Positions 6,066-13,191 are shown, counted from the stretch's first letter. The stretch is 14,018 nucleotides of DNA from Chthoniobacter sp. (GCA_025351065.1 JANXWQ010000652.1:1-14018); one strand, 5' to 3'. A program made the numbers and translations. Notes: generated by a model from the letters alone, not told the origin.

Positions 6066-6389
6066 CTAACCTGCCGCGAGCGTATGCGAAAACTCCCGGA
6101 GGCTGGGTTTCAGTTCATCCGGGAGTTCGAGGAAGAGGAGGGTGCTTTCGTAGCCTTTGCCGGCCCGCGGTTCGCACCAGACGACGATGCCTTCCACCAC
6201 CATCCGGCTCAGCCCGAGCCGCGGGTCCATGTGCGTGAGCACCACGGAGATTTCGTTGCCGACATCAAAGTGCCAGCGCGACTCAAAGCGCATGCCCCGC
6301 TCCGAGATTTCGAGGTCGTTCCTGCCGCAGGACTGGGAGTCCGCTCCGTAGTCCAGATAAAGCGCCGGGCTGGATTGATTGGTGAGCAT
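6066..6389 (-). CDS. PilZ-like domain protein
   Basis: A 107-residue single-domain protein. The core 'LEISERGMRFES' (Glu27-Ile-Ser29-Glu-Arg-Gly32) corresponds to the PilZ (D/N)xSxxG motif. It is followed by 'FDVGNEISVVLTH', then 'MVVEGIVVWCEPRAGKGYES' and 'LLFLELPDELK', the usual beta-barrel order ending in a helix. PilZ domains often bind cyclic di-GMP, but the N-terminal RxxxR motif needed for this is not present and Asp/Asn is replaced by Glu. Binding is therefore doubtful and this may be a non-canonical PilZ. The start at 6389 is supported by a strong promoter just upstream (6430-6457). Longer in-frame ATG extensions would begin upstream of that promoter. No Shine-Dalgarno sequence. It converges with rpsT. 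Confidence 0.65.
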   Translation of the reverse strand: MLTNQSSPALYLDYGADSQSCGRNDLEISERGMRFESRWHFDVGNEISVVLTHMDPRLGLSRMVVEGIVVWCEPRAGKGYESTLLFLELPDELKPSLREFSHTLAAG

Positions 6390-6410
6390 TATTGGGAATT
6401 CACGGTCACT

Positions 6411-6422
6411 CTTTCGCGAAAG
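6411..6422. promoter_or_regulatory. 12-bp perfect palindrome at the PilZ-like gene's transcription start
   Basis: CTTTCGCGAAAG reads the same on both strands and lies just after the proposed -10 element, around the expected start of transcription. It could be an operator or a small hairpin in the leader. It is short enough to be chance. Confidence 0.25.
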
Positions 6423-6429
6423 CGACGGA

Positions 6430-6457
6430 AGCGTAGCACGCGACCTCGGGCTGTCAA
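6430..6457 (-). promoter_or_regulatory. Promoter of the PilZ-like gene
   Basis: On the minus strand TTGACA (6457-6452), a 16-base spacer and TACGCT (6435-6430, TAnnnT) have the same geometry as the rpsT promoter. Transcription would begin near 6423, giving a leader of about 35 bases before the ATG at 6389. This separates the gene from the TVP38 gene upstream. Confidence 0.6.
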
Positions 6458-6545
6458 AAAACAGGCCGCGAAATGTCTGCTGAAGCGGCTGGAGGGGGAA
6501 TACGCTGGGCTCCCGCAGCGGTGCCAAAAAAATTGGCGGCTTCCG

Positions 6546-7319
6546 CTACCGCACGCCGCTTTCCACCGGCTCCGCCGCCAGTGAGTGCGACGGGCGCGGC
6601 GCGGTGGCGTGTTTCGCCGCGCGCTCCGCCTCGGCGAGCAGGCGCAACGCGAGCCGGGCGAGCGCGGTGGTCACGGCTAAAGTCAGCGCCAGCCCGCCGA
6701 GCCAGACGCCGTACTCCCACAGGTGCGGGTGGCTTTTCCCCTGCCAGATGCGCAGGCCGTGCTGGGCCAGCGTGCCGAGGTAGGCGTAGAGGAAAAGGCC
6801 GGGCGTCTGGCCGAGCGCGACCCACAGCATGCAGGTGCGGAAGCGGATGCGGGTCACGCCGTAGAGGTAGTTCAGCAGGCTCGTGGGGAAAAGCGGATGC
6901 ACCTGGCTGAGGAAGATGATTTTCCACCCGTCGCGCGCAATCGCCTCGTCCAGCGCCGCCCATTTCCGCTGCCGCATGAACTTCTGCGCCACCCACCCGC
7001 GCCCGAGTTTCCGGCTGAGGAAAAAGGACAACGCCGCGCCGACGGTGTTGCCCACGAGGTTGAGGAAAAAGCCCCACCACAGCCCGAAGAAAAGTCCGCT
7101 CCCGACCGCGAGCACGCCGCCCGGCAGCAGCAGCACGTTGCACGCGGCAAAAAGCGCGGGATAAAGCACGCCGCCCCAGAATTCCATCGCGCCGACGCGC
7201 CGCTGCAGCCCGCCGATGTAGTGGACCACCGGATAGTGCCGCGCCACCCACGCCACAAACGCGGTCGCGAGCACGAGCCCGATGATTTGCGAGTAAAGGA
7301 CACGTTTGACTTTCGACAT
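6546..7319 (-). CDS. TVP38/TMEM64 family membrane protein (VTT/DedA-like domain)
   Basis: A 257-residue inner-membrane protein. After an N-terminal helix (about 9-25) comes the VTT-domain pattern: 'LLLPGGVLAVGSGLFFGLWW', 'NLVGNTVGAALSFFLSRKLG', then 'HPLFPTSLLNYLYGVTRI' and 'GQTPGLFLYAYLGTL'. A final helix is followed by a polar, Ala-rich tail. Relatives of this superfamily have been tied to lipid scrambling or transport and membrane homeostasis; the exact substrate here is unknown. ATG 7319 gives the normal family length; the frame stays open upstream but that extension overlaps the methyltransferase gene in another frame. The gene begins 23 bases after the stop of the methyltransferase gene, so the two are probably one transcript, without an obvious functional link. 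No Shine-Dalgarno sequence is visible. Confidence 0.9.
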   Translation of the reverse strand: MSKVKRVLYSQIIGLVLATAFVAWVARHYPVVHYIGGLQRRVGAMEFWGGVLYPALFAACNVLLLPGGVLAVGSGLFFGLWWGFFLNLVGNTVGAALSFFLSRKLGRGWVAQKFMRQRKWAALDEAIARDGWKIIFLSQVHPLFPTSLLNYLYGVTRIRFRTCMLWVALGQTPGLFLYAYLGTLAQHGLRIWQGKSHPHLWEYGVWLGGLALTLAVTTALARLALRLLAEAERAAKHATAPRPSHSLAAEPVESGVR

Positions 7320-7342
7320 GCGGGGAGAGTGCGGCGTGATTG

Positions 7343-8215
7343 CTATCGGCTCTCCGCTCCCGGACGGGCTGCCGTTTCTTCCGTCAAAGCGGCGAGCGCC
7401 GCCGCGATGGCTGCGACGTGCTCCGGCCGTGTGCCGCAGCAGCCGCCGATCAAGCGCACGCCTTGCTCCGCGAGCAGCGGAACCGCCCGCGCAAAATCCT
7501 CCGGCGACGCCCGCCACACCCGCTGCACCGGCAGCCCCGCGCTCGGAAACGCCACGCGCGGCCCGTCGTCCGCCACATTTTCCAGCAGCCGCACCGCCGC
7601 CGCCGGGCCGTTCACGCAATTGATCCCCACCACATCCGCATCTGCCGCGCGCAGTTTGGCGAAGGCCTCCGCGAGCGTCGCCCCGCCCGGCAGCCGCCCG
7701 TCCTGCGGGCACGCCAGCGATGCGATGACCGGGCAGTGATGCAGCGCGTGCTTCACCTCCACCGCGAGCAGCAGTTCATCGAGATCGAGGAACGTCTCCA
7801 GAAAAATCACCCGCGCCCCGCCGTCCAGCAGCGCGCCGATTTGCTCCATGAAAACCTCCTCCCGATCAATGCCCCGCGCCTCCGCCTGCGCCGCGCTGAT
7901 CCCCAGCGGCCCCACGCTCCCCGCGACATGCACGTCCGTCCCCTTGGCCGCGTCCTTCGCGAGCTGCGCCGCCGACCAGTTGATCTCGCTCACCCCATGC
8001 CCATGCCGCGCCAGCCGCACCGCATTCGCGCCAAAAGTATTCGTCCGAATCACCCGCGCCCCCGCCGCGATGGCCGCCGCGTGAACCGCCCGCACCGCCT
8101 CCGGCTGGCTCACGCACAGCTCCTCCAGACACGCCCCGTCCGCCGCCCGCAGCGCCGTGCCCATCGCCCCGTCGCCGGGCAAAATGCGGTGCTGCAATTC
8201 ATCGAGAAAATCCAT
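7343..8215 (-). CDS. Homocysteine S-methyltransferase-domain protein
   Basis: A 290-residue cytoplasmic enzyme of the Pfam S-methyl_trans family (TIM barrel with a Zn site). It begins 'ILPGDGAMGTALRAA' and carries 'RTNTFGANAVRLA' and 'VAGSVGPLG'. The zinc ligands are Cys200 in 'GINCVNGP' and Cys259/Cys260 in 'IGGCCGTRPEH'. Members transfer a methyl group to homocysteine to make methionine; the donor (S-methylmethionine, betaine, or methylfolate in a larger enzyme) cannot be read from this sequence. Length fits stand-alone enzymes such as MmuM, and no folate or cobalamin domains of MetH follow. ATG 8215 was chosen because homology begins directly after it; upstream in-frame sequence is repeat DNA. 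A GCGTCCC-AC-GGGACGC dyad lies 18 bases upstream. The gene likely leads a two-gene transcript with the TVP38 gene. Confidence 0.9.
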   Translation of the reverse strand: MDFLDELQHRILPGDGAMGTALRAADGACLEELCVSQPEAVRAVHAAAIAAGARVIRTNTFGANAVRLARHGHGVSEINWSAAQLAKDAAKGTDVHVAGSVGPLGISAAQAEARGIDREEVFMEQIGALLDGGARVIFLETFLDLDELLLAVEVKHALHHCPVIASLACPQDGRLPGGATLAEAFAKLRAADADVVGINCVNGPAAAVRLLENVADDGPRVAFPSAGLPVQRVWRASPEDFARAVPLLAEQGVRLIGGCCGTRPEHVAAIAAALAALTEETAARPGAESR

Positions 8216-8233
8216 GGACGTGGGGAAATATCC

Positions 8234-8249
8234 GCGTCCCACGGGACGC
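8234..8249. promoter_or_regulatory. Inverted repeat just upstream of the methyltransferase gene
   Basis: GCGTCCC-AC-GGGACGC is a perfect 7-bp inverted repeat, 18 bases before the methyltransferase start. It may be an operator or a leader hairpin that limits ribosome access, or part of a dispersed repeat. I see no SAM or cobalamin riboswitch features around it. Confidence 0.3.
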
Positions 8250-8298
8250 TGCCGAGCAGAAAAGCAGCGCGCCGCAGCCATACCGTTGGGTCTTTTCA

Positions 8299-8386
8299 AA
8301 CGCAGAGACGCAGAAGCGCGGAGGACGCAGAGGTTTTGCGGCGAGACTTTACTTCTGTTCCTCTGCGTCCTCTGCGCCTCTGCGTT
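8299..8386. repeat. Long imperfect inverted repeat of the 'CTCTGCG' type
   Basis: The left arm (8299-8333) and right arm (8360-8386) are built from GCAGAG/CTCTGCG units. They pair over 27 bases with one mismatch and an 8-base insertion in the left arm, around a 26-base loop. It lies between the end of the DUF1624 gene (8422) and the start of the methyltransferase gene (8215), inside the 8216-8421 gap, which has no gene. Very similar 'CCTCTGCGTCCTCTGCGCC' strings are, from memory, common as dispersed intergenic repeats in several phyla. It may act as a terminator or mRNA-stabilising hairpin for the DUF1624 transcript. Confidence 0.8.
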
Positions 8387-8421
8387 AAAAAACAAACCGT
8401 CCGAACTTTCGGTATATTTTC

Positions 8422-9423
8422 TCACCCCGCCCGCCGCGCCCGCCATTTCGCCCACGCGAAAGCCACCGCGAAGGTTGCCGTCAGCACCGCGCCGAAGAGC
8501 AGCGCCGCGCCCGCCACCCCGCACCCGCCGCGCGGCCCACCCGTCTGCGCCACCGCCTCGATGATCAGCAAATGCGCCGCGTACATCACCAGCGACTCGC
8601 GCCCCGCGAACAGCACCGGGCGCGGCGTCCACCCCCGCGCGAGCCACTGGCAGAGCGCCGCCAGCGCCAGCACCCACGCCAGCCGTTCGCCGAAAAACGA
8701 CGGGCTCAGCGCGAAAAAAGTCCCGTCGCTCGCGAGCCACGCAACCACCCGCACGCCCGCCGCCGAGACGAGCAGCCAGCCCGTCCCGCGCCCTTCCGCC
8801 GCGCCCGCCAGCGCGCCGCAAAACACAAACGCCGCCCACGGAAAAAGCGGGAACAGCGAACCCGTCCGCCCATTCAAAAACGCCGCCACCGGCACCGGCC
8901 CGCCGCTCCAGTTCGCGGAAAAAGGCGCGAGCAAAATCGTGCCGACGCTCAGCCCCGCCAGCACCGCCCGTCCGACCGCGTGCCGCCCTTTTTCCGCAAA
9001 AATCCACGCCACCACCAGCACGCCGAGCAGCGCCGCCGCGAGGCATTGCAGCACGTCCACCTGCGACCCCACCCGCACCGCCTCCGCCCAATTCCCGTGC
9101 GCGATTTCACCCCACGGAAAATGCAGCGCATACCCCACCGCCGCCACCCCCAGCAGCCGCTTCGCCTTGCGCCCAAAGGCTCCACGTTTCCCCAGCCAGC
9201 TCATGCCCTGCGCGTAGCCCGCGATGAACAAAAACGCCGGCGCGATCAGCCCGTTGAACCAGTTCACCCACCCAAACCAGGCCGCCTCCCGCAGCCCCGG
9301 CGCGAGGAACGTATTCGCCACATGCGTCTCGATCATCGCCAGCACCGCCGCCCCGCGAAACCAGTCCAGCCACGCCACGCGCACCCGCTCAGGCGGGGCG
9401 GCAGCGGGCGCGACGGTGGACAT
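8422..9423 (-). CDS. DUF1624 / HGSNAT-like membrane acyltransferase
   Basis: A 333-residue polytopic membrane protein with roughly nine or ten hydrophobic helices. The N-terminal signature 'WLDWFRGAAVLAMIETHV' (18-35, with His34), 'WFNGLIAPAFLFIAGYAQG' (55-73) and 'GSQVDVLQCLA' (119-129) match the DUF1624 family, related to heparan-alpha-glucosaminide N-acetyltransferase and to OpgC/acyltransferase-3 proteins. Such proteins move acyl groups across or at the membrane onto sugars; the natural substrate here is not evident. In bacteria they are often thought to modify cell-surface or periplasmic glycans. It is 58 bases downstream of the repeat-protein pair on the same strand and may share their transcript. 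A CTCTGCG-type hairpin follows it. No Shine-Dalgarno sequence precedes the ATG. Confidence 0.85.
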   Translation of the reverse strand: MSTVAPAAAPPERVRVAWLDWFRGAAVLAMIETHVANTFLAPGLREAAWFGWVNWFNGLIAPAFLFIAGYAQGMSWLGKRGAFGRKAKRLLGVAAVGYALHFPWGEIAHGNWAEAVRVGSQVDVLQCLAAALLGVLVVAWIFAEKGRHAVGRAVLAGLSVGTILLAPFSANWSGGPVPVAAFLNGRTGSLFPLFPWAAFVFCGALAGAAEGRGTGWLLVSAAGVRVVAWLASDGTFFALSPSFFGERLAWVLALAALCQWLARGWTPRPVLFAGRESLVMYAAHLLIIEAVAQTGGPRGGCGVAGAALLFGAVLTATFAVAFAWAKWRARRAG

Positions 9424-9481
9424 GCCGCGACTCGTTACCAGCCCCGCCCGCGTTCCAAAAACCTAATCGCATGCGCGCGGT

Positions 9482-11161
9482 TCACCGCTCGTCGAGCTGG
9501 CGGAGGAGCACGCGTTTTGACTCGGCGGAAATCTCCGGCGTGTTTGCGAGCCACGCGTGGGCGGCGGCGGCGTCGAGCCTGAGCCAAGTGCGCGCGGTGC
9601 GGTAAAATGCGGCCTCGCGGGCCGAGGGGTCGCCAATGCGGCGGACGTAGTCGAGCGCGCGGTTGGAATCAATCCGGGAAACTTTCAGCGCCACACCGCG
9701 CAAGGCCGCATCGCGGTCGGGGCCGGCGGGCCACGCCTCGGCCAGCGTGTCGAGCTGGTCGGGCGCGGAGTAGGATTCGTAGTAGGCGAGATGCCACACG
9801 GCAGCGGTGCGCGTTGCGCCTGACGGCAGGCTTTTGACCCACGCCGCCGCCCGGTCGCGGCTCTCGTTGGCGAGCCCGAGGACGACCTGCTCGGTCGAGC
9901 GGGCCTGCCCCTCGGGCGAGAGTGCCGCGAAAACTTCGAGGCGTTGCGCCATCGGGGCGGAGCTACCCGGCTGCAGGGCCTCGCCCAGCAGCACATCGCG
10001 CTGCGGCGAGGCGGGCTGCGCGCGCATCCAGGCGAGCGTCCCGGCGCGGTCGTGCTCGAGGGCGGTGCCGACCAGCGAATTCCAGCCGAAATTATTTTTG
10101 TCGAAATAGGCCAGCGCATTGACGTCCGACGGCTCCAGGCCGCTTGCTTTCGCCCACTCGAGTGCCGCCAGCGGATGCTCGCCCGCCCAGCCCACGAGCA
10201 CGCTGCTGCGCGCCTGCGGGCGCAGTTCCTCCGGCAGTCCGTCGATCGCGCGCAGTGCGGCGGCGGCGTCCTGCGAGGCCACCGCGCCCAGGATGGAGCC
10301 GACGAGCCGGGTGCCCGCCGCGCCCGGTGCCAGGCCGGGCGCGAGCGCGGCGAGCCGCGCGAGGCCGGCCGCCGGATTGTGCGCGGTGAGTTTGGCGAGA
10401 ATCTCCACCTGCATGGCGGCGCGCTCACGCGGCTCGGTCAGCAGGGCGAGCGCCGCTTCCGCCGCCGCCGGGTCCTTTTCCGCGAGCACCGCGATGGCCC
10501 GCGCCGCCAGCGTCGCGCGCAGCCGGCTGGCGGGCTGGCCGGCGAGCACCGCAAGCTGCCGCGCGGGGTCGCCCTCGCCGAGCGTCTCGATGGCCGCCCA
10601 CGCATTTTCCGAAGCCCACACGGAATCGGGCGCGCGCGCGGCCTCGGCCAGCACGGCCTCGGGCATGGCCTGCGCCCACGCGCGGCAGATTTCGCCACCG
10701 AGATTGCGCCAGTCGTACTGGCCGGCGGCGCGGCAGCGGTCGCGATGCGGCTGCACCGCGGCGGTGGCGGCCGCGGGATCGATCTCGGCCCAGCGCGCGA
10801 GCAGCGCGCCAAGCAATTCGCCGCGCCGCTCGCGGCTTTCCATCTGCACCGCGTGGCGGAAAAGCTGCCCGAGTTCCGCCGAGCCGAGCCCGCCGAGCAG
10901 CTCGTGCAGCCGGTGCGCGCGCAGCAGCGGCTCCTCCTCCACGACCGCGCTCATGATCGCCGTGAGCATTTCCTCGTCGGAGGAAAAAGCGCGCTCGGCG
11001 GAACGCGCGGGCGATGGCGTGGCGGCGGCGCTTTCCGCCAGCCGGCGCTCGACGCCCGCGCTGAAATCCGCCGCGCGGCGGCCGATGGAAAACCACGCGC
11101 CCGCCGCGAGCCCGGCGGCGAAGACGAGGAGCGGCAGGAGGAAACGGGCGAGGCGGTGCAT
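9482..11161 (-). CDS. Membrane-anchored or exported helical-repeat protein (paralog 2 of a pair)
   Basis: A 559-residue protein of unknown function. The N-terminus 'MHRLARFLLPLLVFAAGLAA' is a signal peptide or anchor (helix about 7-25) followed by a low-complexity Ala/Ser stretch. The rest is alpha-helical repeats of about 30-40 residues carrying (D/H)xxAAxxW-type motifs, for example 'EHPLAALEWAKASG', 'HDRAGTLAWMRAQPASPQRD', 'SRDRAAAWVKSLPSGATR' and 'LDAAAAHAWLANTPE'. This resembles HEAT/TPR-like solenoids that serve as protein-binding scaffolds. I recall large families of such proteins in Verrucomicrobia, but no function. It starts 6 bases after the stop of the similar gene at 11168-12931, and both proteins end with alike tails ('AWLANTPEISAESKRVLLRQ' here, 'SWLAALPNLDPEVVRITLRD' there). 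The likely setting is one operon from a gene duplication, product in the periplasm or on the outer face of the inner membrane. Confidence 0.85.
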   Translation of the reverse strand: MHRLARFLLPLLVFAAGLAAGAWFSIGRRAADFSAGVERRLAESAAATPSPARSAERAFSSDEEMLTAIMSAVVEEEPLLRAHRLHELLGGLGSAELGQLFRHAVQMESRERRGELLGALLARWAEIDPAAATAAVQPHRDRCRAAGQYDWRNLGGEICRAWAQAMPEAVLAEAARAPDSVWASENAWAAIETLGEGDPARQLAVLAGQPASRLRATLAARAIAVLAEKDPAAAEAALALLTEPRERAAMQVEILAKLTAHNPAAGLARLAALAPGLAPGAAGTRLVGSILGAVASQDAAAALRAIDGLPEELRPQARSSVLVGWAGEHPLAALEWAKASGLEPSDVNALAYFDKNNFGWNSLVGTALEHDRAGTLAWMRAQPASPQRDVLLGEALQPGSSAPMAQRLEVFAALSPEGQARSTEQVVLGLANESRDRAAAWVKSLPSGATRTAAVWHLAYYESYSAPDQLDTLAEAWPAGPDRDAALRGVALKVSRIDSNRALDYVRRIGDPSAREAAFYRTARTWLRLDAAAAHAWLANTPEISAESKRVLLRQLDER

Positions 11162-11167
11162 GGCGGT

Positions 11168-12931
11168 TTAGCGGTCGTCGCGCAGCGTGATGCGGACGAC
11201 TTCGGGGTCGAGGTTCGGCAGTGCGGCCAGCCAGGAGCGGGCACTGGCGGGGTCGCGGTCTTTGCGCCGCCAGAAGCTTTGCACCGCGGCCTGCGCACGC
11301 GACCACGGGTCGTCGATCAGGTCGAACCACGCGTCGAATTCCGCGAGCTGCTCCGCGCTGCTCGCGCTCCAAGACGAGCCGCGCGCGAGGAACGCGGCGA
11401 CCGAGCGGTCGCGCGCCTCGCCTGCGGGAAACTGCGCCAGCCAGTCCTCGACACCGCGCGGGTTGTCATTGGCCCAGGTGCCGACGATGCCGGCGAGCGC
11501 GCTGTTTTGCGCCGACCCCGGCGGTTGCGCGATGGCCCAGTCCGCCGCTGCCAGCGGATCGCTCAGAGCCCATGCTTGGGCTACGCTCGCCACGGCCTTC
11601 GGGTTCGCGGCGGAGCCGAAACGCGCGAGCAGTTGCACGGCCTCGGCGGGCTGGCTGCGGTCTGCGAGGACTTGGGCGAGCCGCGTCTGGAGGGCGTCGC
11701 GGGTCGCGCCCTCAGGCTGGGCCGCGGCCCACGCGCCCGCGTCCCCTTGGGCGTGCTCGGCCCACTGGCCGAAGGCCGTCAGCAGCATGTCATTGACGCC
11801 ATATTTGGAGTATTCCTGATTGACACGTTCGGAAGGCGAACGTTGCGCGAGCCACGCCACGGCCGCCGCCGGATCGCGCTGCACCCACACATTGCCGATG
11901 CCCGAGACGGCGGCGGCGAGCTGCGCAGCGGTGAGATTTTCCAGCCGCGCGATGGCCTGCGCCGGATCGCGCCCGGCCAGCGCGGCAAAGCCCCGCCGCA
12001 CTGCGTAGATCGAGATTTGCGCGTCAGTGCCGGTTTTCAGCGCCAGATCCAGCGCCAGTTCCGGCTCGCGGTAGGCGATCTCGCCCGCCACCGAGGCGGC
12101 CATCCACGGCTCCATCGGCGTCGTCGCGAGCGCGCGCAGCGTGCCCGTCCCGATTCTGGCCGCGTGCCCGGCGGCGGCGCGGAGCAGTTCGTCGGCTTCG
12201 GTCCGGTTGCTGGTCAGCGCCGCCGCCAGCCCGACCGCACGCAGCGGGTCGCCCTGCACGGTGCCGAGGCGCACGGCCTTTTCCGCCACGCGGCGGTCCG
12301 CGGGATCGGTGCAGCCCGCGAGCCACGCGCGCGCCTGCGGCAAATCGCGCGCCGCCAGCTCGCGCAGGGCGCGGCTGATGAGGTCGGCGCGCTCCTCCGC
12401 GTCCTTGCACGCGGGCACGAGCGCGAGCAGTTCCGCGGGCCGTTTTGCCGCCAGCGTGTCGAGGATCAGGCCGCGCGCGTTTTGATTTTTCGGAACCAGC
12501 TCGAGCATCCGCGGAGCCCACCTCATGACCGTGCTCGGATCGACCGCCAGCCAGTGCGCGATGAGCCCGGAAGCCAGCGCCCGGCTGGTTTCCCCGTCGA
12601 GGTCGCGCAGCTTTTCCGCCATCGCTTTCATCGCCCCGAAATCCGCGACCAGCCGGCGAAAATCGTCCCCCGTCAGCGCCTCGATGGCGCGGTACATCTC
12701 ATCCTGCCGCTCCAGCCGGCGGCCTTTGCGCAGCGCCGCCGCGATGAGCCGCTGCGCCTTTGCGTCCGTGGCTGCGGGCGAATCGGGCCACACCGCCGCG
12801 TCCGTGGAATTTTCCCGCGTGCGCAGCGCCGCGGCGGCCACCCGCGTGAGCGGCGCGGGGCCGCGGAAAAACGCGAAGCCCGCACCGAGCCCGGCGACGA
12901 GGGAGACTGGGAGGCTGACGGTCAGACGCAC
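11168..12931 (-). CDS. Exported helical-repeat protein (paralog 1 of a pair), GTG start
   Basis: A protein of about 587 residues, function unknown. From GTG 12931 it begins 'MRLTVSLPVSLVAGLGAGFA', a good signal peptide or anchor. The body is helical repeats with DPxAAxxW motifs followed by a 'xxPxGxxRxxA' turn: 'RDPAAAVAWLAQRSPSER', 'SDPLAAADWAIAQPPGSAQ', 'DNPRGVEDWLAQFPAGEARD', 'RDPASARSWLAALPNLDPE'. Repeats are spaced about 35 residues apart. No enzymatic motif is visible. The frame is open to ATG 13237, but that extension runs through an intergenic inverted repeat and encodes Arg-rich nonsense, so it was rejected. TTG 12949 is a second possible start. The gene leads the operon with the neighbour at 9482-11161 and is divergent from pdhC. 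No Shine-Dalgarno sequence is seen. Confidence 0.82.
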   Translation of the reverse strand: MRLTVSLPVSLVAGLGAGFAFFRGPAPLTRVAAAALRTRENSTDAAVWPDSPAATDAKAQRLIAAALRKGRRLERQDEMYRAIEALTGDDFRRLVADFGAMKAMAEKLRDLDGETSRALASGLIAHWLAVDPSTVMRWAPRMLELVPKNQNARGLILDTLAAKRPAELLALVPACKDAEERADLISRALRELAARDLPQARAWLAGCTDPADRRVAEKAVRLGTVQGDPLRAVGLAAALTSNRTEADELLRAAAGHAARIGTGTLRALATTPMEPWMAASVAGEIAYREPELALDLALKTGTDAQISIYAVRRGFAALAGRDPAQAIARLENLTAAQLAAAVSGIGNVWVQRDPAAAVAWLAQRSPSERVNQEYSKYGVNDMLLTAFGQWAEHAQGDAGAWAAAQPEGATRDALQTRLAQVLADRSQPAEAVQLLARFGSAANPKAVASVAQAWALSDPLAAADWAIAQPPGSAQNSALAGIVGTWANDNPRGVEDWLAQFPAGEARDRSVAAFLARGSSWSASSAEQLAEFDAWFDLIDDPWSRAQAAVQSFWRRKDRDPASARSWLAALPNLDPEVVRITLRDDR

Positions 12932-13011
12932 GGCTGCTTGAGTCGTCAAACATGCGCGCGAAAGCAACGCACTTTTGCGGCGCGTGAAGACCCGCCGCCG
13001 CGAGCGGAAGC

Positions 13012-13136
13012 GGTAGGGACGGCACTCCGTGCCGTCCGGGGCGAGCGCAGCGAGGCGGCCGGTGGGATGGCGCTTCAATTCCCCGCCCACCTCGCTCGCG
13101 CTCGCCCGACGGACGGCACGGAGTGCCGTCCCTACC
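13012..13136. repeat. 125-bp inverted repeat with perfect 26-bp arms (MITE- or REP-like)
   Basis: The outer arms 13012-13037 and 13111-13136 are perfect reverse complements. Each arm holds its own hairpin, GGACGGCAC-3 nt-GTGCCGTCC. Inside, a second imperfect pair (GGCGAGCGCAGCGAGG on the left against CCTCGCTCGCGCTCGCC on the right) extends the cruciform, leaving about 30 unpaired central bases. It occupies much of the 298-base gap 12932-13229 between the repeat-protein operon and pdhC. Nothing else is in that gap except a likely pdhC promoter. There is no transposase. The arms contain GGCACTCCGTGCC, which I recall as a common dispersed sequence in Verrucomicrobia and Planctomycetes. Confidence 0.85.
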
Positions 13137-13160
13137 ACGCACACGAACTGCGGGCGGGGC

Positions 13161-13191
13161 TTGCCGCGCGCCGGTGGGGCCGCTTTAGTCT
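13161..13191 (+). promoter_or_regulatory. Possible pdhC promoter
   Basis: TTGCCG (13161-13166) and TAGTCT (13186-13191) are separated by 19 bases, longer than ideal. The -10 hexamer is identical to that proposed for rpsT. It lies 38 bases before the pdhC start and 24 bases after the inverted repeat at 13012-13136. The -10 is better supported than the -35. Confidence 0.35.

Noticed and set aside
5022..6584. Plus-strand open frame of 520 codons spanning rpsT in another frame
   Set aside because: It crosses rpsT, its promoter and terminator, and the antisense PilZ-like gene. Composition is non-protein-like and a real ribosomal gene occupies the locus.
8216..8298. Possible SAM or cobalamin riboswitch ahead of the methyltransferase gene
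   Set aside because: Only about 80 bases with one simple dyad. No conserved riboswitch core, kink-turn or B12-box is visible.
7343..9091. Methyltransferase frame extended upstream to 9091 (582 codons)
   Set aside because: Homology begins at the Met at 8215. Upstream is Gly/Arg-rich shadow of the acyltransferase gene plus the CTCTGCG repeat translated as 'NAEAQRTQR', a typical spurious string.
7340..9217. Plus-strand open frame of 625 codons opposite the methyltransferase and acyltransferase genes
   Set aside because: Low-complexity Arg/Pro/Ala sequence that crosses a repeat and two convincing minus-strand enzymes. No recognisable motif.
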